Below, piece by piece: positions 12,408 to 24,567 of a DNA stretch of 64,000 nt (positions are counted from its first letter, which is position 1; the number at the start of each line of letters is the position of its first letter). Under the pieces are notes generated by a model. The model had not been told where the DNA came from. It searched no databases and saw only the letters and a list, made by a program, of their open reading frames with translations. The DNA is taken from assembly GCA_907163375.1 (NCBI GenBank), contig CAJQUW010014388.1, positions 186,001 through 250,000 of the forward strand, read 5' to 3'. Position numbers and translations under genes: made by a program. This DNA comes from Prostheceraeus crozeri (lineage: Eukaryota > Platyhelminthes > Polycladida > Euryleptidae).

Positions 12408-12411
12408 GATT

Positions 12412-13564
12412 ATTAACAAACACATTCACCTGATCTCCCAAAATGAGTACATGTACATTGCACATGTGTAATTGTACATGTAATGTATACATGCACATGT
12501 AAATGTAAAATGTGAAAATATGAAGTTTTGATGCGACATTTTAGATATGAAACACACAGAATAATGCAAAATACATATCACTATTCGAAAGATTTCATTC
12601 GAAATGTATCATAACTTTGTCTTAAGAGCGAATAAGTCATTAGAACGAGACATTTGTGAAGATAGAAAAATGTAATAATGCATGAAAAGGCATTATTTAC
12701 GTTCAATTCAAATTGCTATTTTTATAGTAGTAAAGTTAACGTAGAATATTATGCTTGTAACATCATATAAATATGCTTGAGTAAAAGTTTGCAGAAATGC
12801 TTTAGTTATAATGAACAATTTTTGAAGAGTCAAAAAATATACATGGATTCATAGAAAATGAAAGTTTGAAAATACAAATTTTAAATTAAAATTGCTAGTT
12901 TGAAGGTCTTCGAATCATGCAAACTAGGCACTACCATTCGAAAGAAGAGACTCGAAATATGTAGATTTATTTTTTCTGGATTAATAGTGGTAGCATTATT
13001 GTTAATATATTAGAATTCTTAACAACCTTGGTTCCGAAGGGATTATTTTCTTTAATCCATTAATTATGAGAACCAATATTTTGCTTTTGCAATGAATGCC
13101 ATCAGATTTCTAATAATGAAATAATTCCTGTGAAGTCTGATGCAGTTTGAAATTCTAGCAGTAATCAATTTGAAAAGTGACTGTTTGAAGACAAAATTGT
13201 CGAATCGTATCAAAGTTTATAACAGAGACAATGGTATGGAGCTCAGTTGTATATGGAAACCCCTCATCTCAAAATGTGACAATCAATTTCTTCTTTGACA
13301 TTGCATTCGATCCTCTTACTTCTTTGAACATTTTCAGTAGTCACTTGTTTATGCATTTGATTTTTAAAGTAGATTCACTATTCATTATTCATTCTTAGTG
13401 CTCCCGCACTTTGATGTATGCTCTCCTAATGTCTGATTCAATCTGTTCCATGTAATTTTATCATTCTTTACTAAGATGTGCTGCTGACGCTATCGAAAGC
13501 TCGATTCATACAACACCGTTTAACAGCAATTGGAGCATTTTTCGCAAAACTTACAGAGAAGAAA
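12412..13564. other. Intergenic, nothing recognised
   Basis: AT-rich sequence on the far side of the Chapaev-type element. No coding frame with motifs, repeat pair or splice-flanked exon was found. Confidence 0.5.
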
Positions 13565-14040
13565 GTAAAGATGAAAAATAAAAAATAGAAAAATAGAAAA
13601 ATAGAAAAATAACTTACTTTACTTTATGCGGCATATTCATTGCTGAACTTCGGCCGACCCATTGAAGATGGCACGCCACAGTTTTCGCTCACGCATTGCG
13701 CCGTTCAATTCGTGCATGCTGAGTCCGGTCCATTTCATGATGTTGTTGACATACTGCGTCCTGGGCCTTCCTCTACGCCGGCTGCCCTTGCATGTTGCCT
13801 TGCAGGACAGTTCTCGTTAAAAGGCATCCTCCCTCCCTGCATTGATGACCGTAGAAGGAGAGTTTCCTTTCGGTCGAAGTAACATAAGGGTAGTGGCCAG
13901 TTGCTCGAAGATGCTGGCATTCGTTCGGTGCTCTCTGTAATTTATGCGCAACTTTCTCCTCTAGAACCACATTTCGGCAGCTTCGATGTGTTTCTCGTCT
14001 GCGCTGCAGTTTTCAGCGTCCATTTTTCCGCTCCATATGA
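13565..14040 (-). mobile_element. 3' end of an RTE-like non-LTR retrotransposon
   Basis: On the minus strand, several shifted frames match the C-terminal end of an endonuclease-reverse transcriptase polyprotein: a YGAEKWTL-like block, then RRRGRPRTQYVNNIMKW and AMRERKLWRAIF (about 13810 down to 13640). The full family consensus is a GRPR-x-W-x-D-x-I block followed by a DR-x-x-W motif. The lower-coordinate side ends in a short (CTATTTTT)n-type tail (13570-13613), typical of 3' ends of such elements. The element is 5'-truncated and contains frameshifts. It lies just upstream of the gene A EGF exon. Confidence 0.7.
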
Positions 14041-14166
14041 TAGAATTGAAAAATAAGAACTTAATAAGAATAAGCTTAACTATATAGACTGAATTGACTA
14101 AAAAATTAAAAGTTTCCTCATTGCCCATATGAACTTTCATGGACTGGAATCTTTACATATTTTCAG

Positions 14167-14469
14167 GTGATGGACTTAATTGTACTGACATTGACGAATG
14201 CAGCAATTTGAATCCGGAGAAAAACAAATGTGATCCTATCACTTCTACATGCCACAATCTAATGGGAACATACAGGTGTGACTGCAGAGAAGGATTCAAA
14301 AGTCAAGATTCCATGACATGCGTGGACATGAACGAGTGTGAGATGGATCGCTGTGACAATAAAACTACGAAGTGCACGAATTATCCGGGCTCCTTCTTAT
14401 GTGATTGTCTTAACGGTTTCACCATAGATCAGCAGAAATCTACAGCCATGAAAAGATATTGCATGGAAG
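14167..14469 (+). CDS. Gene A: exon with two calcium-binding EGF domains
   Basis: An internal exon of 303 bp, preceded by TATTTTCAG and followed by GTAATT. Both boundaries are phase 1, the symmetric phase typical of EGF exons. It encodes two tandem calcium-binding EGF domains: DIDECSNLNP with following cysteines to CDCREGF, then DMNECEMDRC to CDCLNGF. Each domain shows the Asp-x-(D/N)-E-C calcium site, six cysteines and an aromatic residue before the C-terminal Cys pair. Such domains occur in secreted or membrane-bound extracellular proteins. The upstream exons are not visible in the window. The terminal exon at 19172 continues the frame in the matching phase. A closely similar exon occurs in gene B (62137-62448). 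Host origin is inferred from intact splice sites and frame. Confidence 0.8.
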
Positions 14470-16261
14470 GTAATTTTTCGATTGCTTGATATTTCAATTA
14501 AGATAAATGAAGTAGAAATTTAGATTCAGCATCAAAGTAATAATGTTTTTCCAAGAGATAAATCTCTTTCAACGCCGCTTTCGCCGTTTGTCGAATTGAG
14601 GAATAAGTTCCATTGTATTCGCTCCTACCTTCATCATACATCATCTGAACTTTAAATCGTTGACTAACTAACGGATGAAATGCTTGCTGCCAAATGCTTT
14701 ATTTCCTTTTTCTGTCTGTGTTTTTACTGTCTAGTAGCAAAGCTGCCAATCCTATATAGTTCCTACCAGCTGCTTGATTTTCCTCTAATCGGATAAATAT
14801 GATATAAGTTGCATGTTACTTTTTACTGCGTTATAAGTAGTTGGATGTTAACATTTAAAGATCGGACTCACAATATTGAATTTGATTATGTTACCCGTAA
14901 GACAAAAAATTTTTATATGTAAGCAGTAAGTTTTCAGAAACAAACAATACAACATGTATTAAGGATTTTTCAAATTAAGATTAAAAGCATGGATGCATAA
15001 AGGAGCATGGTTACAGAGAAATTAACCTACCATCTCAATGATCTCATAATCTCGGTCAGATCAGCACTTTACTAAATATAATGCTTATTAGGACATCTAT
15101 TAGTGATTATTATTATTACTCAAAAACAAACTCAATGTGTGAAACTCTAGTAAAATTTAAGACGAAGGGTACCAGATTATTCAGGCGGCCGCAACCAGAT
15201 GTACGCGGCCAGGTAATCATGAAAACCAAACCATCTTCTTTTGGGAGGAAAAGTTGGTTTCTTTTTGACGAGTGGGTTTGGCAGCGAAATTTATTTCATT
15301 TGATAGCTATCGGTTTGGAGTGTGTGGCTGTTGTTTAGTACTCTGTAGCTTTCGTCTACTCTCGTGTACTAGCTAGTGTACTCTCGTTCTTTAATAATCT
15401 GCGTTCCTTCTTCCTCTACTATCAAAACAATACAATAAGATATTTGCAACGATTTGATGGGGACTTCTCAACGTCTGGGCACTAAAAAATAAAATGTACA
15501 ATAGCAAGCGTTCATTTTCATTTGATAAATGGTTGGTACGCGGCGTCGAGCCAGGCTCTTTTTCGCAACGCAAGTTGTGAGATTACGTAGGCATGTATAT
15601 GTGTAGATAGCGATGGAAAGCTATTTTCAAATATTTATTTATTCTATGTGATCATAGATTGCAGAGTGCCAGTTTGCCTGGGCATAAAATAGAAAGGCTT
15701 GAACAATTGAACAGTCAAAACAACTTGAACAGAAAGAGCAGTGTTGTGCAGTCCTTCAGTCTGTTCAGTCATTCTAGATATTTTAAGCTAGTTTGGGCCA
15801 TTCGTACAAACGATCCGTTGTAGGCAGCGTCTACCTGCACTATTCATGTGATTATGATTATGCCGCTTGGCTCTCATTCGTCAAATAGCCTACTTTCAAT
15901 ATAATACATGAAGGTTGTGTCTTGAGTGCCAAAGAATCTGCTCACATAGTGGTTGAAACAAATGATCAAAATACATTTTTTATGGCTTTCATGGCGGTGA
16001 AAGGGTTACAAGCCAAGCGGGTAAGATGCTAAAAATGTGACGAGAAAATGGCGAGTAAGCTATTAATGGGCACCATTTTTAGCCAAAGAGATGCTAAAAT
16101 GAGATACAAAAGAGATGGAAACCAAGCTTCACGATTGAAGGAAGTATTCATATTTTTATTAGTCGATTGCTCCAGCACTGAATTGGAGGCATTGTCGTCT
16201 GAATAAGCAAAGGTGGCTTTTAGCAGCCTCCTCCTGATTAATACTTTCAGTTAATTGAAGT
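14470..16261 (+). other. Gene A last intron, first part
   Basis: Intronic if the gene A model is right. It holds a repeat copy at about 15659-15840 related to 5443-5877, starting GATTGCAGAGTGCCAGTTTG and containing the intact TTAA target at 15783-15786. No other exon was recognised here. Confidence 0.45.
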
Positions 16262-16445
16262 AGCTCCTTGGCACAGTGGTTGAGTGCTTGGCCTAGCGAT
16301 CTTTCGGTCCAGAGGTCGAACCCCGAAAGTGTCACTAGAAGATCACAACATTCTCCATAATAAGATCTTTATACGAAGCCATATGTCGGCACCGTACAAG
16401 CTCCCCCCTCCGGCGTGGTGATCTGTGACGCAAAGCCATCATTAT
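16262..16445 (+). mobile_element. tRNA-derived SINE
   Basis: The head contains an RNA polymerase III A-box-like TGGCACAGTGGTTGAGTGC and, about 40 bp on, a B-box-like GGTCGAACCCC. After the tRNA-like head come AGATCACAACATTCTCC and GTCGGCACCGTACAAGC, also present in the minus-strand copy at 59564-59776. It is not a tRNA gene, because no acceptor or anticodon stem closes and the head runs into a shared non-tRNA body. It lies in the gene A intron. Confidence 0.7.
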
Positions 16446-17600
16446 TTTTCATTTTCATTTAATTAAATAATTGAAGTAATTAAGAGATTACTTGGATCGA
16501 TCTATTTCTATTCGGAAATTGCTGAATTGCTATTCCTACCACTTCATGATATGGTCATTGTTTAGTTCACATCGATCTATAATTTATATTTATATATTCA
16601 AAATAGGAATAACCTGAGAACACTAATAAATAGATATAGAGATAAATAGGATTAGATTGATTCAATGAGCAGGCCGTGAGTTTCCGTAGTAGATGGAATT
16701 TTCCTGTTAGTTCATCGAACTTTGATAATGAAGCGAATATTTAACTTTCCCTATAAAAACGTAAATTGTAATCGATTGAGAGTCTGAAACATGCAGCACT
16801 CCATCATCCTGATTTTTGCTTGAAAATAAAACTTTTTTCGTTTCTAAAACATCATAATCTTATTTACCCTTGCGGAGTTTGCATTGTTGTGGAAGATGTT
16901 TGAATTTTTTTCGAAGGGAATATCATTGTAGGACTTACCCAGCGTCTTCTGTGATGAGGTTGATAATTCAATTGCGTTTGAAAACAATCCCTTCATCACA
17001 ATCACAAGCACCTTCCAGTGACACCAATTGACACTTCTCTTACACCAATACCAATTGAAAATTCCTTTACTGCACTATCAATTGGCACTTCCCTTGCAGC
17101 GCTACCAATTAACAATCCCCAACAGAAATAGCTGTAACTATGGCATGGACTGACATCAAGCCTCAGTTAAGCATGCTTCGTAAAAGACGAGTATAAGTGA
17201 TGCATAAGAATGTTTTTCTCAGGTTGAGGGACTAAATAATTGTTACCGACCAGGATAAATGATAGAAGTGAACATAACTAAGACGCACTAAAATAGCAAT
17301 AAAAATGAAGCAAGTTTTGGAAATGTAAAATCAATTAATAAACAAAACTCAAGTAATGAAGAATTTCAATATGAAATAAAACAGCACAACTAAATATTTC
17401 AACAATAACAAAGCTTAGCAAATTAATTCTGAATTCGCAATTGCATTCTCTATGTTCATTATCGTCGATTGAAGCATTTCAAGGATGAAATATGTCAGAC
17501 ATGGACAATGCTGACCTAATGCGAATTTTAATTTCTAAGTTTGAAGAGGCTGATGCACCTGTGGACTTGAAAAGCAGACATTTGTCCTCTCTTGCATGCA
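16446..17600. other. Intron sequence, nothing recognised
   Basis: AT-rich sequence with a short run of CCAATTGACA-like direct repeats near 17018-17110 (ACACCAATTGACA, ATACCAATTGA, ACTATCAATTGGCA, GCTACCAATTAACA). No coding sequence was recognised. Confidence 0.45.
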
Positions 17601-18372
17601 TAAATGTATTTGTTGAAAAGCATGAAAAACAGAAGTTCTCTCCCAAATTACGACTTTATATTGAATAATGAAATAAAACACTTCGAAAGAAAACTAAAAA
17701 TTATACAACTGATACACGTGTAAGTAATGCTGCTATGCTGAATCTAGATTTTGTCATTGACAACTGCACTAGAAAAATCAATAAGATAATCAAGAAATAT
17801 GACGTTCCTGTATGTCTGACGAGTAGACAAGGTAGGCCTTTATCACAGTGTCTAAACAAGCAAAACCCGAGCAGCAAACATAACAATTGTGATATTTTTG
17901 ATAAAGTACCTCACAATTTCGATTGCAGCAATCGCTACTTAGTATATTGTTTCACCTGCCCTATTTGTAACCAGAAATATAAAGGTCAAGTTAACCGTCC
18001 ATTTCATCTAAGATTCAAGGAACACAAATTCAGTATCCAGAAGCAAGGCAATAAAAGCAGAACATTCCAAAACTCATAATTATTCTCTATCTATTGATGA
18101 TTTTAGCCTCGACATACTTTATCGTTGCAATGATCCGATATCCACGAGATTGTCAGAAAGTAAATTTATCAATCAATGCAAACCTGAACTAGACAGTCAA
18201 CATGAGCGCTGTTGAATGTTACATAAAGCCGATTTTAGTGCAAAGACGGTTATTTCCCGTGAACAAGTCGTCAGGACGACGAAGCGTCGGGTTTCGGAGT
18301 GTTTTATTTCAATATTCAATATAAAGTCGTAATTTGGGAGAGAACTTCTGTTTTTCATACTTTTCAACAAAT
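17601..18372 (+). mobile_element. Penelope-like element 3' end with inverted arms
   Basis: The 17605-17672 sequence (TTTGTTGAAAAGCATGAAAAAC through ATAAAACACTTCGAAA) recurs as reverse complement at 18296-18370. Between the arms is the C-terminal linker and GIY-YIG endonuclease of a Penelope-like element. This inverted-arm layout repeats that seen at 1076-2880. The RT is missing. It lies inside the proposed gene A intron. Confidence 0.7.
17735..18215 (+). pseudogene. Penelope-like GIY-YIG endonuclease, frameshifted
   Basis: The reading frame starts in the RT-thumb/linker region (NCTRKINKIIKKYDVPVCLT) and runs into the endonuclease: CSNRYLVYCFTCPICNQKY, then a GQVNRPFHLRFKEH block. The tyrosine of the canonical YIGQT motif is retained but Ile is replaced by Lys (YKGQV). 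A frameshift near 18070 moves the frame; afterwards DILYRCNDPISTRLSESKFI and a terminal stop at 18213-18215 match the normal C-terminus of the family. The N-terminal RT is absent. The protein is not functional as it stands. Confidence 0.7.
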
Positions 18373-19171
18373 AGCCAACCTCCCGTGTGAGACAATATTG
18401 TAATATTGGATTTTTGAATTTGTTTCCTTTGACGGAATATTCAACAAGCCAATAATACTTCGGTCCCAGGGCTTACTGAATCCTTTGATCGCGACTTCAA
18501 ATTAAGATTTACGAGACCCAGAATGAGCGTTAATCAGAAAATACAAGTTTTGCAGAAATGAAATAATATATTCAAAGGCTCAAACCACTGGAGTAATAAT
18601 CACTAAAATCACAAACAAAAGATCCTTATGACACACAGAAGATAGCGCCATGTAAGTCAATTCAACAAAGAGAACAAGCACGTACCGAAGATAACTTTTG
18701 TGGAACGGCTCAAAGGCTCTCTAAGACTTGCGCGTGTCAGACTCAATAGAGGATACGTGTCTGTGTGTGTCCATAAACAGAGATTTGTCTCTCACTTTAT
18801 AGTCACCGGTCGTGAGAACACTAGCATGTTTGGCGACTGGGTTGGTTGATAGTAGATCTCCCGATCGCCATAGCTTGCGTAATCCTTCAGCTCGCTTGCG
18901 TTCTCTGGTCACTGCAGCTGCTTTTGAGTCTTTCTCCTCACGACCATTTGATTGATAGCGATTGTCCAACATCATATTTTGCGACTCACGTGGGCGTCAT
19001 CATGCACAGTTATTGCCGCTGCTTATCTATTACCTATTGTTAAATTTAATGTCTTGCTTAACTATTTTTGAAAATACTAATTACCTTACACGTACTTATG
19101 TTAGAATACTGTGCATAAATGTAGACTGCCAAACTCTACAGACTTCCCATCGTTTTCTTATCCCGTTTCAG
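18373..19171. other. Intron sequence before gene A terminal exon
   Basis: No coding features were recognised besides the acceptor tract at 19155-19171. Confidence 0.4.
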
Positions 19172-19272
19172 ATGTGAAAATGCCATCTCAGGAGTCAGGA
19201 GCAAATGGTTATTCATTTTTCCACTCATCTTCAGATTCATCATCGAGCATGGATGACTTAAATTTCTATTAA
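19172..19272 (+). CDS. Gene A: terminal exon, acidic/serine-rich tail
   Basis: Follows TATCCCGTTTCAG and begins two bases into a codon, exactly the phase left by the EGF exon at 14469. The joined codon is Asp. It encodes about 33 residues rich in Ser, Asp and Gly, including YSFFHSSSDSSSSMDD and ending LNFY before TAA (19270-19272). Two AATAAA signals follow 60-75 bp downstream. Gene B has a counterpart at 59139-59227 with the same phase, similar length and a shared SFF..S motif. No membrane segment is visible, so the protein probably ends as a soluble tail after the EGF pair. The exon junction is inferred from phase and the parallel in gene B, not from transcripts. Confidence 0.6.
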
Positions 19273-19331
19273 CTTTTCATTCTAAAATGAACGACTAAGT
19301 TTGAATCATCATGCATTATAAAGTGGATCTA

Positions 19332-19349
19332 AATAAAGCATCAAATAAA
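19332..19349 (+). promoter_or_regulatory. Gene A polyadenylation signals
   Basis: Two AATAAA hexamers (19332-19337 and 19344-19349) lie downstream of the gene A stop codon. Their position fits 3' end formation of the gene A transcript. Gene B shows the same doubled arrangement. Confidence 0.5.
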
Positions 19350-22300
19350 ATGTACAAGACTTGTTTTTCTGCTACTATAGTTGTACCATTAAAAAGAACA
19401 CTTGATGCCTAATCTTAACTGCTGTTCCTGACGTGCTCTCTGGCACGACTGTAACCAATGAATGGGCCTAAGTACCATCATCACTTCAGAAGCTGACAAT
19501 AATAAGAACGATCAAATGATAGCATGAAAGTAATGACACTGCTCAAAAGGAATTATTCTTCTAGTGCTTCTAGTGAAGAAATAGGAGTCAAAATTATACG
19601 GAAGATAATGTCACAAAACAGGATGTGGACTTTGATACAATAATGCTGATATTCAATGAAGCAACTAACAGCGAAATAGAAAACCACTCATGAGGCCACA
19701 GAAGAATATGAAGAGGCACTTTAATTTTGCGTCAGTGAAGAAAGTCTGGGCAAAATCATTTGATGTTTAAGTCGTTCGACATAATACAAATCCAGTGAAA
19801 GAAAGAATTTTGACGTCTCAATTTTGAACAAAATTGTATCTGATATTTCCCTGATCTCGGTGATAATGCCGGTACACGAGAGTGCAGAGGATGGCCTGTG
19901 AGATTACACTAAAGGAAGAAACTCACACCAAGTTCTTCATGCATTTCATAATAAGCTTGGAATTGCAGAGAAAGTGAATTCCAAGTCACATATAAATGTA
20001 TTTGACCAACAAGATCCAGGCTTTGATCTAATCTACGAATTTTGTCACTTGGAACTTTGCTTCTGCATGCGACCCGAGGTTTAAATTCGCTACGTTCTGT
20101 ATACCAAATCGAAAAGTATAGTTATTGATGTCATTATTGAAGTATACATGTGCTCAGGGCAGATGATTGCCTATAGTTGAGTTACTTCGCATTTGTACTT
20201 TTATTCTTTGATGTAATCTTCTCTGATCAGGCTTACCCGACATTCAAAGTAATGCACTACACTTGATCGATCGCATCAGTTTGCTAGTTATAACTTTCAT
20301 ACTAAAACACACCGGCTCCCAAACTATAAAATTGGATTGCAGTAACTTTTAAAATTAATGAAATTCATCAATGTCGTCAATTTTATCAAATATAAATAAT
20401 ATGTCATCGACGTGCCGTCTGAAAAGCTAGGAGAAAATGCTCTACTCATCCAACTTTGTTAATATAAAAGAAATAAAATTGTCAATATAGATGTTGCCGA
20501 TAGAAGTCAGTTAAAATCCATTATCCACAAAGAGGCTTCGAATACGGCTTTGTCATATTGGGGCATATTAGCTGTTTTTGATAAAAATGGCTTTCCAATC
20601 AGACTGATTTGTGATTCAAAAAATATATTTAATTTAAATAAATGATCCTAAAAGTACATGTTGACAATTTGTTTAAATAACATTTCTCCCCTGGATGTTG
20701 AAATTAGCAAACGCATTGGGCTCGACCAACAAGAATTTTCGAAAAATATATGCATGTTTATCAATGAATTGTAATGCTACATGCCATAGTCAATGGAAAC
20801 GCATCCTTATAAAAGAAATGTTGCATTTAGCACAGAGGACAATGCATTTTCAAGTCGGATGTAAAAATTCACAAATACTTTACTCAGATATTCGTATCTG
20901 ACTGGCTATAGCATTTCTGTAATAAAACATCCATCAAATTCCAGCTTTAACTCATTAAATAATTATAAAATAGTATTCAGCACATGAAAAACATGACAGT
21001 ACTTTAGTCTGAATGTAAAAACTAGTAAGCTGACATGATCGATCTTGAGGAGTGCCTTATTTTGAATGTCGGGTTGATCCTGATGGAATAACCAATACTT
21101 GGGACAAACAAAGTGCATAGATTACATCAAAGAGTAAAAAAGTACGAGGTATCTCAGCCATAGGCTGTCAACTGCACTGAACATATGTCATACAAACTGC
21201 AATAATGACATTAATAATTGTTTTTCGGTTACGTATAGGCCTTCATGTACAAGACGCAGTGATTTGGAATTCGTATCGAGAAGCATTGTTAATAAATTAC
21301 AAGGCTTTAGGTCTTGCTGGTCAATTACTTATATCAAAAGTACTTAAATATTTGTATTTTTATAATCGTTCTTGTTTTCTTGGTATTGTTGATCATTCCT
21401 GTCACTGGCATCTTTTGAACTTTTGATCAAATCCTGTTGCCCTTTGAGTCCAATTCACGTGTGGTGATAAATTGGATAAATGGTTCCTTGGGACTGTGAT
21501 CTACCTTCGAAAGAATTGTACAGACACCGTCTAGAATCTGTTTGACTTCTCCGTAAATATCATGACAAACAAATAAAAAAACTTCACATTTTCGGAAAGC
21601 CATGGTCCTCCAAGCATTTAAGACACAATGAAATACAATGAAGAAATTGATGAAAACATTTACAACGTCAACTAAATTGTGACAAATTGTTCCAATTTGA
21701 ATTAAGCGTTTACTCGCTTAATTAAAATTTGAATTAAGCCTTTACTCGCTAGGATATCTCCATTGTATTTCCTTTTTGCATGAAAGGAATGACAACCACA
21801 GAGTTATCAACTGGAAAGATGAATTTATTATCTATATATAATCATCTTCTTGTGAATGCCCCTCAATCGCTCTCTATGACTTTTGTCATCAAATGATGCG
21901 ATGTCAATCGTGAAAGTTTGCGATATGCTGTGCTTGAAGGTTGGACCTTGGGTAAGCGATAAAAACTATTACTGCTGCATATGCACAAATCAAGTAACAA
22001 AACTGAGCATCTTGATTTGAATCTCAGGAGAACTACATGATAAGAGCATGAAGTTCTGATTTTTCATCAAAAGTCCACTCATTTCACAGAATATTTCAAA
22101 AATGAAGTGATTATTAACTATTTCATCTTGGGCTTGACAATACCGCGCATTGGAAGTTCGTTCACATTGTATCCTATTTTCTATTAGCTTACATGGATTT
22201 TGTTGCATTTGTGCATGTTGAATTTTTATATATTTCATGCACTTCGTATCTTCGCAACCCTAAACTGTCTGCGACAGCCAACAGTTATCCAAAAATACTA

Positions 22301-22804
22301 CGTCTGTTCATATTTCTGAATGATAAAATGAAGACAATAACTCTCGTGAGCAATGTGTAATTCAATTATAATTAAATCAAATATCTTCAATTAGTCAGTA
22401 CATCAGGACAGGTTAAATTAACGGAAAGCTTGTAATGTCATACATATTAGCTTAAATCAAGAAATGTTGGATTCCATGAAAGTATTATAGACCGATTAAG
22501 GAACTGGCGATAACAAATTCAAGTGAAGAAATAGCATGTTCCATGTGTACTCTTAGGCATAGTGTGTATAGTTTCATTGCTTTCGGTGTAGTAGAGTGTC
22601 ATTGTAGTTCCATTGTTTACCTCCATTATCCACTTTCCACTTATCCACCATGTGTAGTGTCAGATATAGCGCAGCATTACAGTACGCGACAGCAAGTTGT
22701 CATACACCATAAAAACACAGGCTATTTGTTCATTTAAAATGCATTGTATTGAAATGAGCACAGATTTATAGTAAAAAAGCAGTTGCTTACCAAACATTTG
22801 CATC
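19350..22804. other. Intergenic, nothing recognised
   Basis: A 3.4-kb AT-rich stretch downstream of gene A. Weak internal similarity occurs between 20140-20250 and 21050-21160 in opposite orientation (GTACTTTTATTCTTTGATGTAATC against GATTACATCAAAGAGTAAAAAAGTAC), so an inverted-repeat element of roughly 1 kb may span about 20140-21160. No transposase or splice-flanked exon is visible. Confidence 0.4.
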
Positions 22805-23330
22805 ATTAACTGTTTGAATCACCTAGTACTTCGTCCATCCTCCTTGGCATTGATTCCACCAATTTTGCACACATTACCTTTATTTCTTGGTCATGATGCC
22901 ACATCCTCAAGAAATTTGAGACCAGTTCTTGCATTGATTTGCAGTGAGCTTTATTCGTAGGTATTTTTGCAATGGCCTACTAATTTTCGATGTGGTTAAG
23001 GTCTGGTGATTGGCTTGGCCACGTCAAAATATTGATTCCCTTTAGTCGAAAATGTTACATGCATATCCGGCTAACATGACATGAGGTATTGTCCTGTTGA
23101 AAATAGCAATCACCATTGTGATAAGTTGAATTAATTTCAGGAATAACACAATGCTTAATTATTCGGTTGATATATTCTTCTAATTTGAGAGTTTTGTCTA
23201 GACCTGGTCCATAAAACTCTGTGCAAAACAATAATTTAGTCCTTGTAGGGTACAAGAAATCGATTGGATTATAAGACACCTTGATAACCACTTACTGCAT
23301 ATCTTTTTGTTGTTCACCACAGTTTTACAG
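22805..23330 (-). pseudogene. Tc1-like transposase remnant (DD34E)
   Basis: Minus-strand frame with the C-terminal half of a Tc1/mariner DDE transposase: EEYINRIIKHCVIPEIN, then CYFQQDNTSCH (second catalytic Asp), an in-frame TAA after 11 further codons, LTWPSQSPDLNHIEN (catalytic Glu) and a terminal SMPRRMDEVLG. The Asp-Glu spacing is 34 residues counting the stop. The helix-turn-helix half and TIRs were not found. It is a dead fragment. Confidence 0.75.
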
Positions 23331-23589
23331 ACATCCCAAATAGAATTAGAAGAGGAAATGAATTTACCCCATTGCTTTTTTTGCCAGATAAATTTCTTTT
23401 TTCACCTATTCTTTATAGTGCACATACAAGACCCAGTCCTGCATCCTTTGCTGATAGTCGTTCGAAGCTGTTAGTTGAGCTCATAGATGAGCGTCTGTCG
23501 GTACGGGAGGTTCTTCACAGTCATGTTTGAAAAAGAAAAACGGTCTCTCATTTTGTTTCGACACGTAGTGTTTATTTGATAAAGAGAAT

Positions 23590-24403
23590 AAAATCCCGAC
23601 GCGTTTCGTCCTGTGGACAGTGTCAAGGGTGCTGGCGGTTCTTGTGAGATTACAAGAGTATTATATACTGCCTGTTGTGTAATGGGAACTCATCAGATCA
23701 GTTCATGCCGACGGTTTATTTTTGGCATGTTCAACGCAATACAGCGTGCTTCGGCCATCTTAGTTGTAATCGCGGTTCTTTGCTTATCCATGATGGTGCA
23801 GTTGAAATTATTAATGGTCATCACTTCATCGGAATGTACTGTTAAATTATGTTCGCTAAGGGCGCTTTTTCTGTCTCTGTTTCTCAAGCTGCGTTCATGT
23901 TCTTGAACTCGATATCGGAAGGGTCTACACGTTTGACCAATGTAAAACTCGTGACATAGCAAGCACGTGAACTTATAAACCAAGTGCTTGTCAGTACATC
24001 TGTACTTCGGTTCAATGTCTTTACATGCATAGCATGCGCAGTCATTTTTATTATCTAATTTATTGCTAACAGAAGAAATGAGTTTATTGCCTGGTTTGGA
24101 TGTGATCCTGATTGGCAGGTTATATTTACGTTTTAATTTATTTAATTTGCGGTCGCAACTATCGCTGACAAAGTTAAGAGCAAGCGTAATTGAATCTTGA
24201 TTTTTATTTTTTGCTTTATTGTTTTTACTGTCATTAGAACAATGAAAACCATTATTGTCAAGTCTATTTTTCATAACTGCTAGAGATTCAATCGCGTTGT
24301 TATTGTCTGAGCAGCGACTTTGAACGTATCTTACACTATTCTTCACAAAATATTCTTTGATATGATTAGGGAGCCAACTATCTCCTCCTGCTTTGAACAA
24401 TAT
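23590..24403 (-). mobile_element. Penelope-like element, 5'-truncated
   Basis: Carries the longest Penelope-like frame in the window (23693-24400). The lower-coordinate side holds the conserved tail GACGCGTTTCGTCCTGTGG, which resembles the tail after the 17.7-kb copy. Its 5'-truncated end abuts a LINE reverse-transcriptase fragment at 24404. Confidence 0.7.
23693..24400 (-). pseudogene. Penelope-like RT C-terminus and GIY-YIG endonuclease
   Basis: The open frame of 235 residues begins after the RT palm. It covers the thumb/linker region (SDSCDRKLNKLKRKYNLPIR), a Cys-rich linker (CACYACKDIEPKYRC), then the endonuclease VYKFTCLLCHEFYIGQT and CRPFRYRVQEHERS, followed by LSEHN. The key Tyr, Gly, Arg and Glu positions of the GIY-YIG fold are present, so this domain looks intact. 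The frame closes at a normal terminal stop. The RT catalytic palm is lost by 5' truncation, so it cannot be autonomous. The first residues may not be a true start. Confidence 0.75.
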
Positions 24404-24567
24404 CTTTGATACCAGTTCCTGACAGACTGTTTGAAAAGGAACTTGTAAAGATTATTGGGTCCTCGATCACTAAAAAAATTGATTGCAAGCGGTATGGTTA
24501 TCGACATAAAGGCTCAACTACGTGTGCGTTGCTTGATATTGAAAATTTTGTCACCAACTGCTTAAAT

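Noticed and set aside
13640..13970. Plus and minus frames rich in Arg/Pro near 13.7 kb
   Set aside because: They are alternative frames of the LINE 3' end; the frame with GRPRTQYVNNI explains the region.
16262..16330. tRNA gene
   Set aside because: A- and B-box-like motifs are present but no cloverleaf closes, and the same body follows in a second copy at 59.6-59.8 kb. It is a SINE head.
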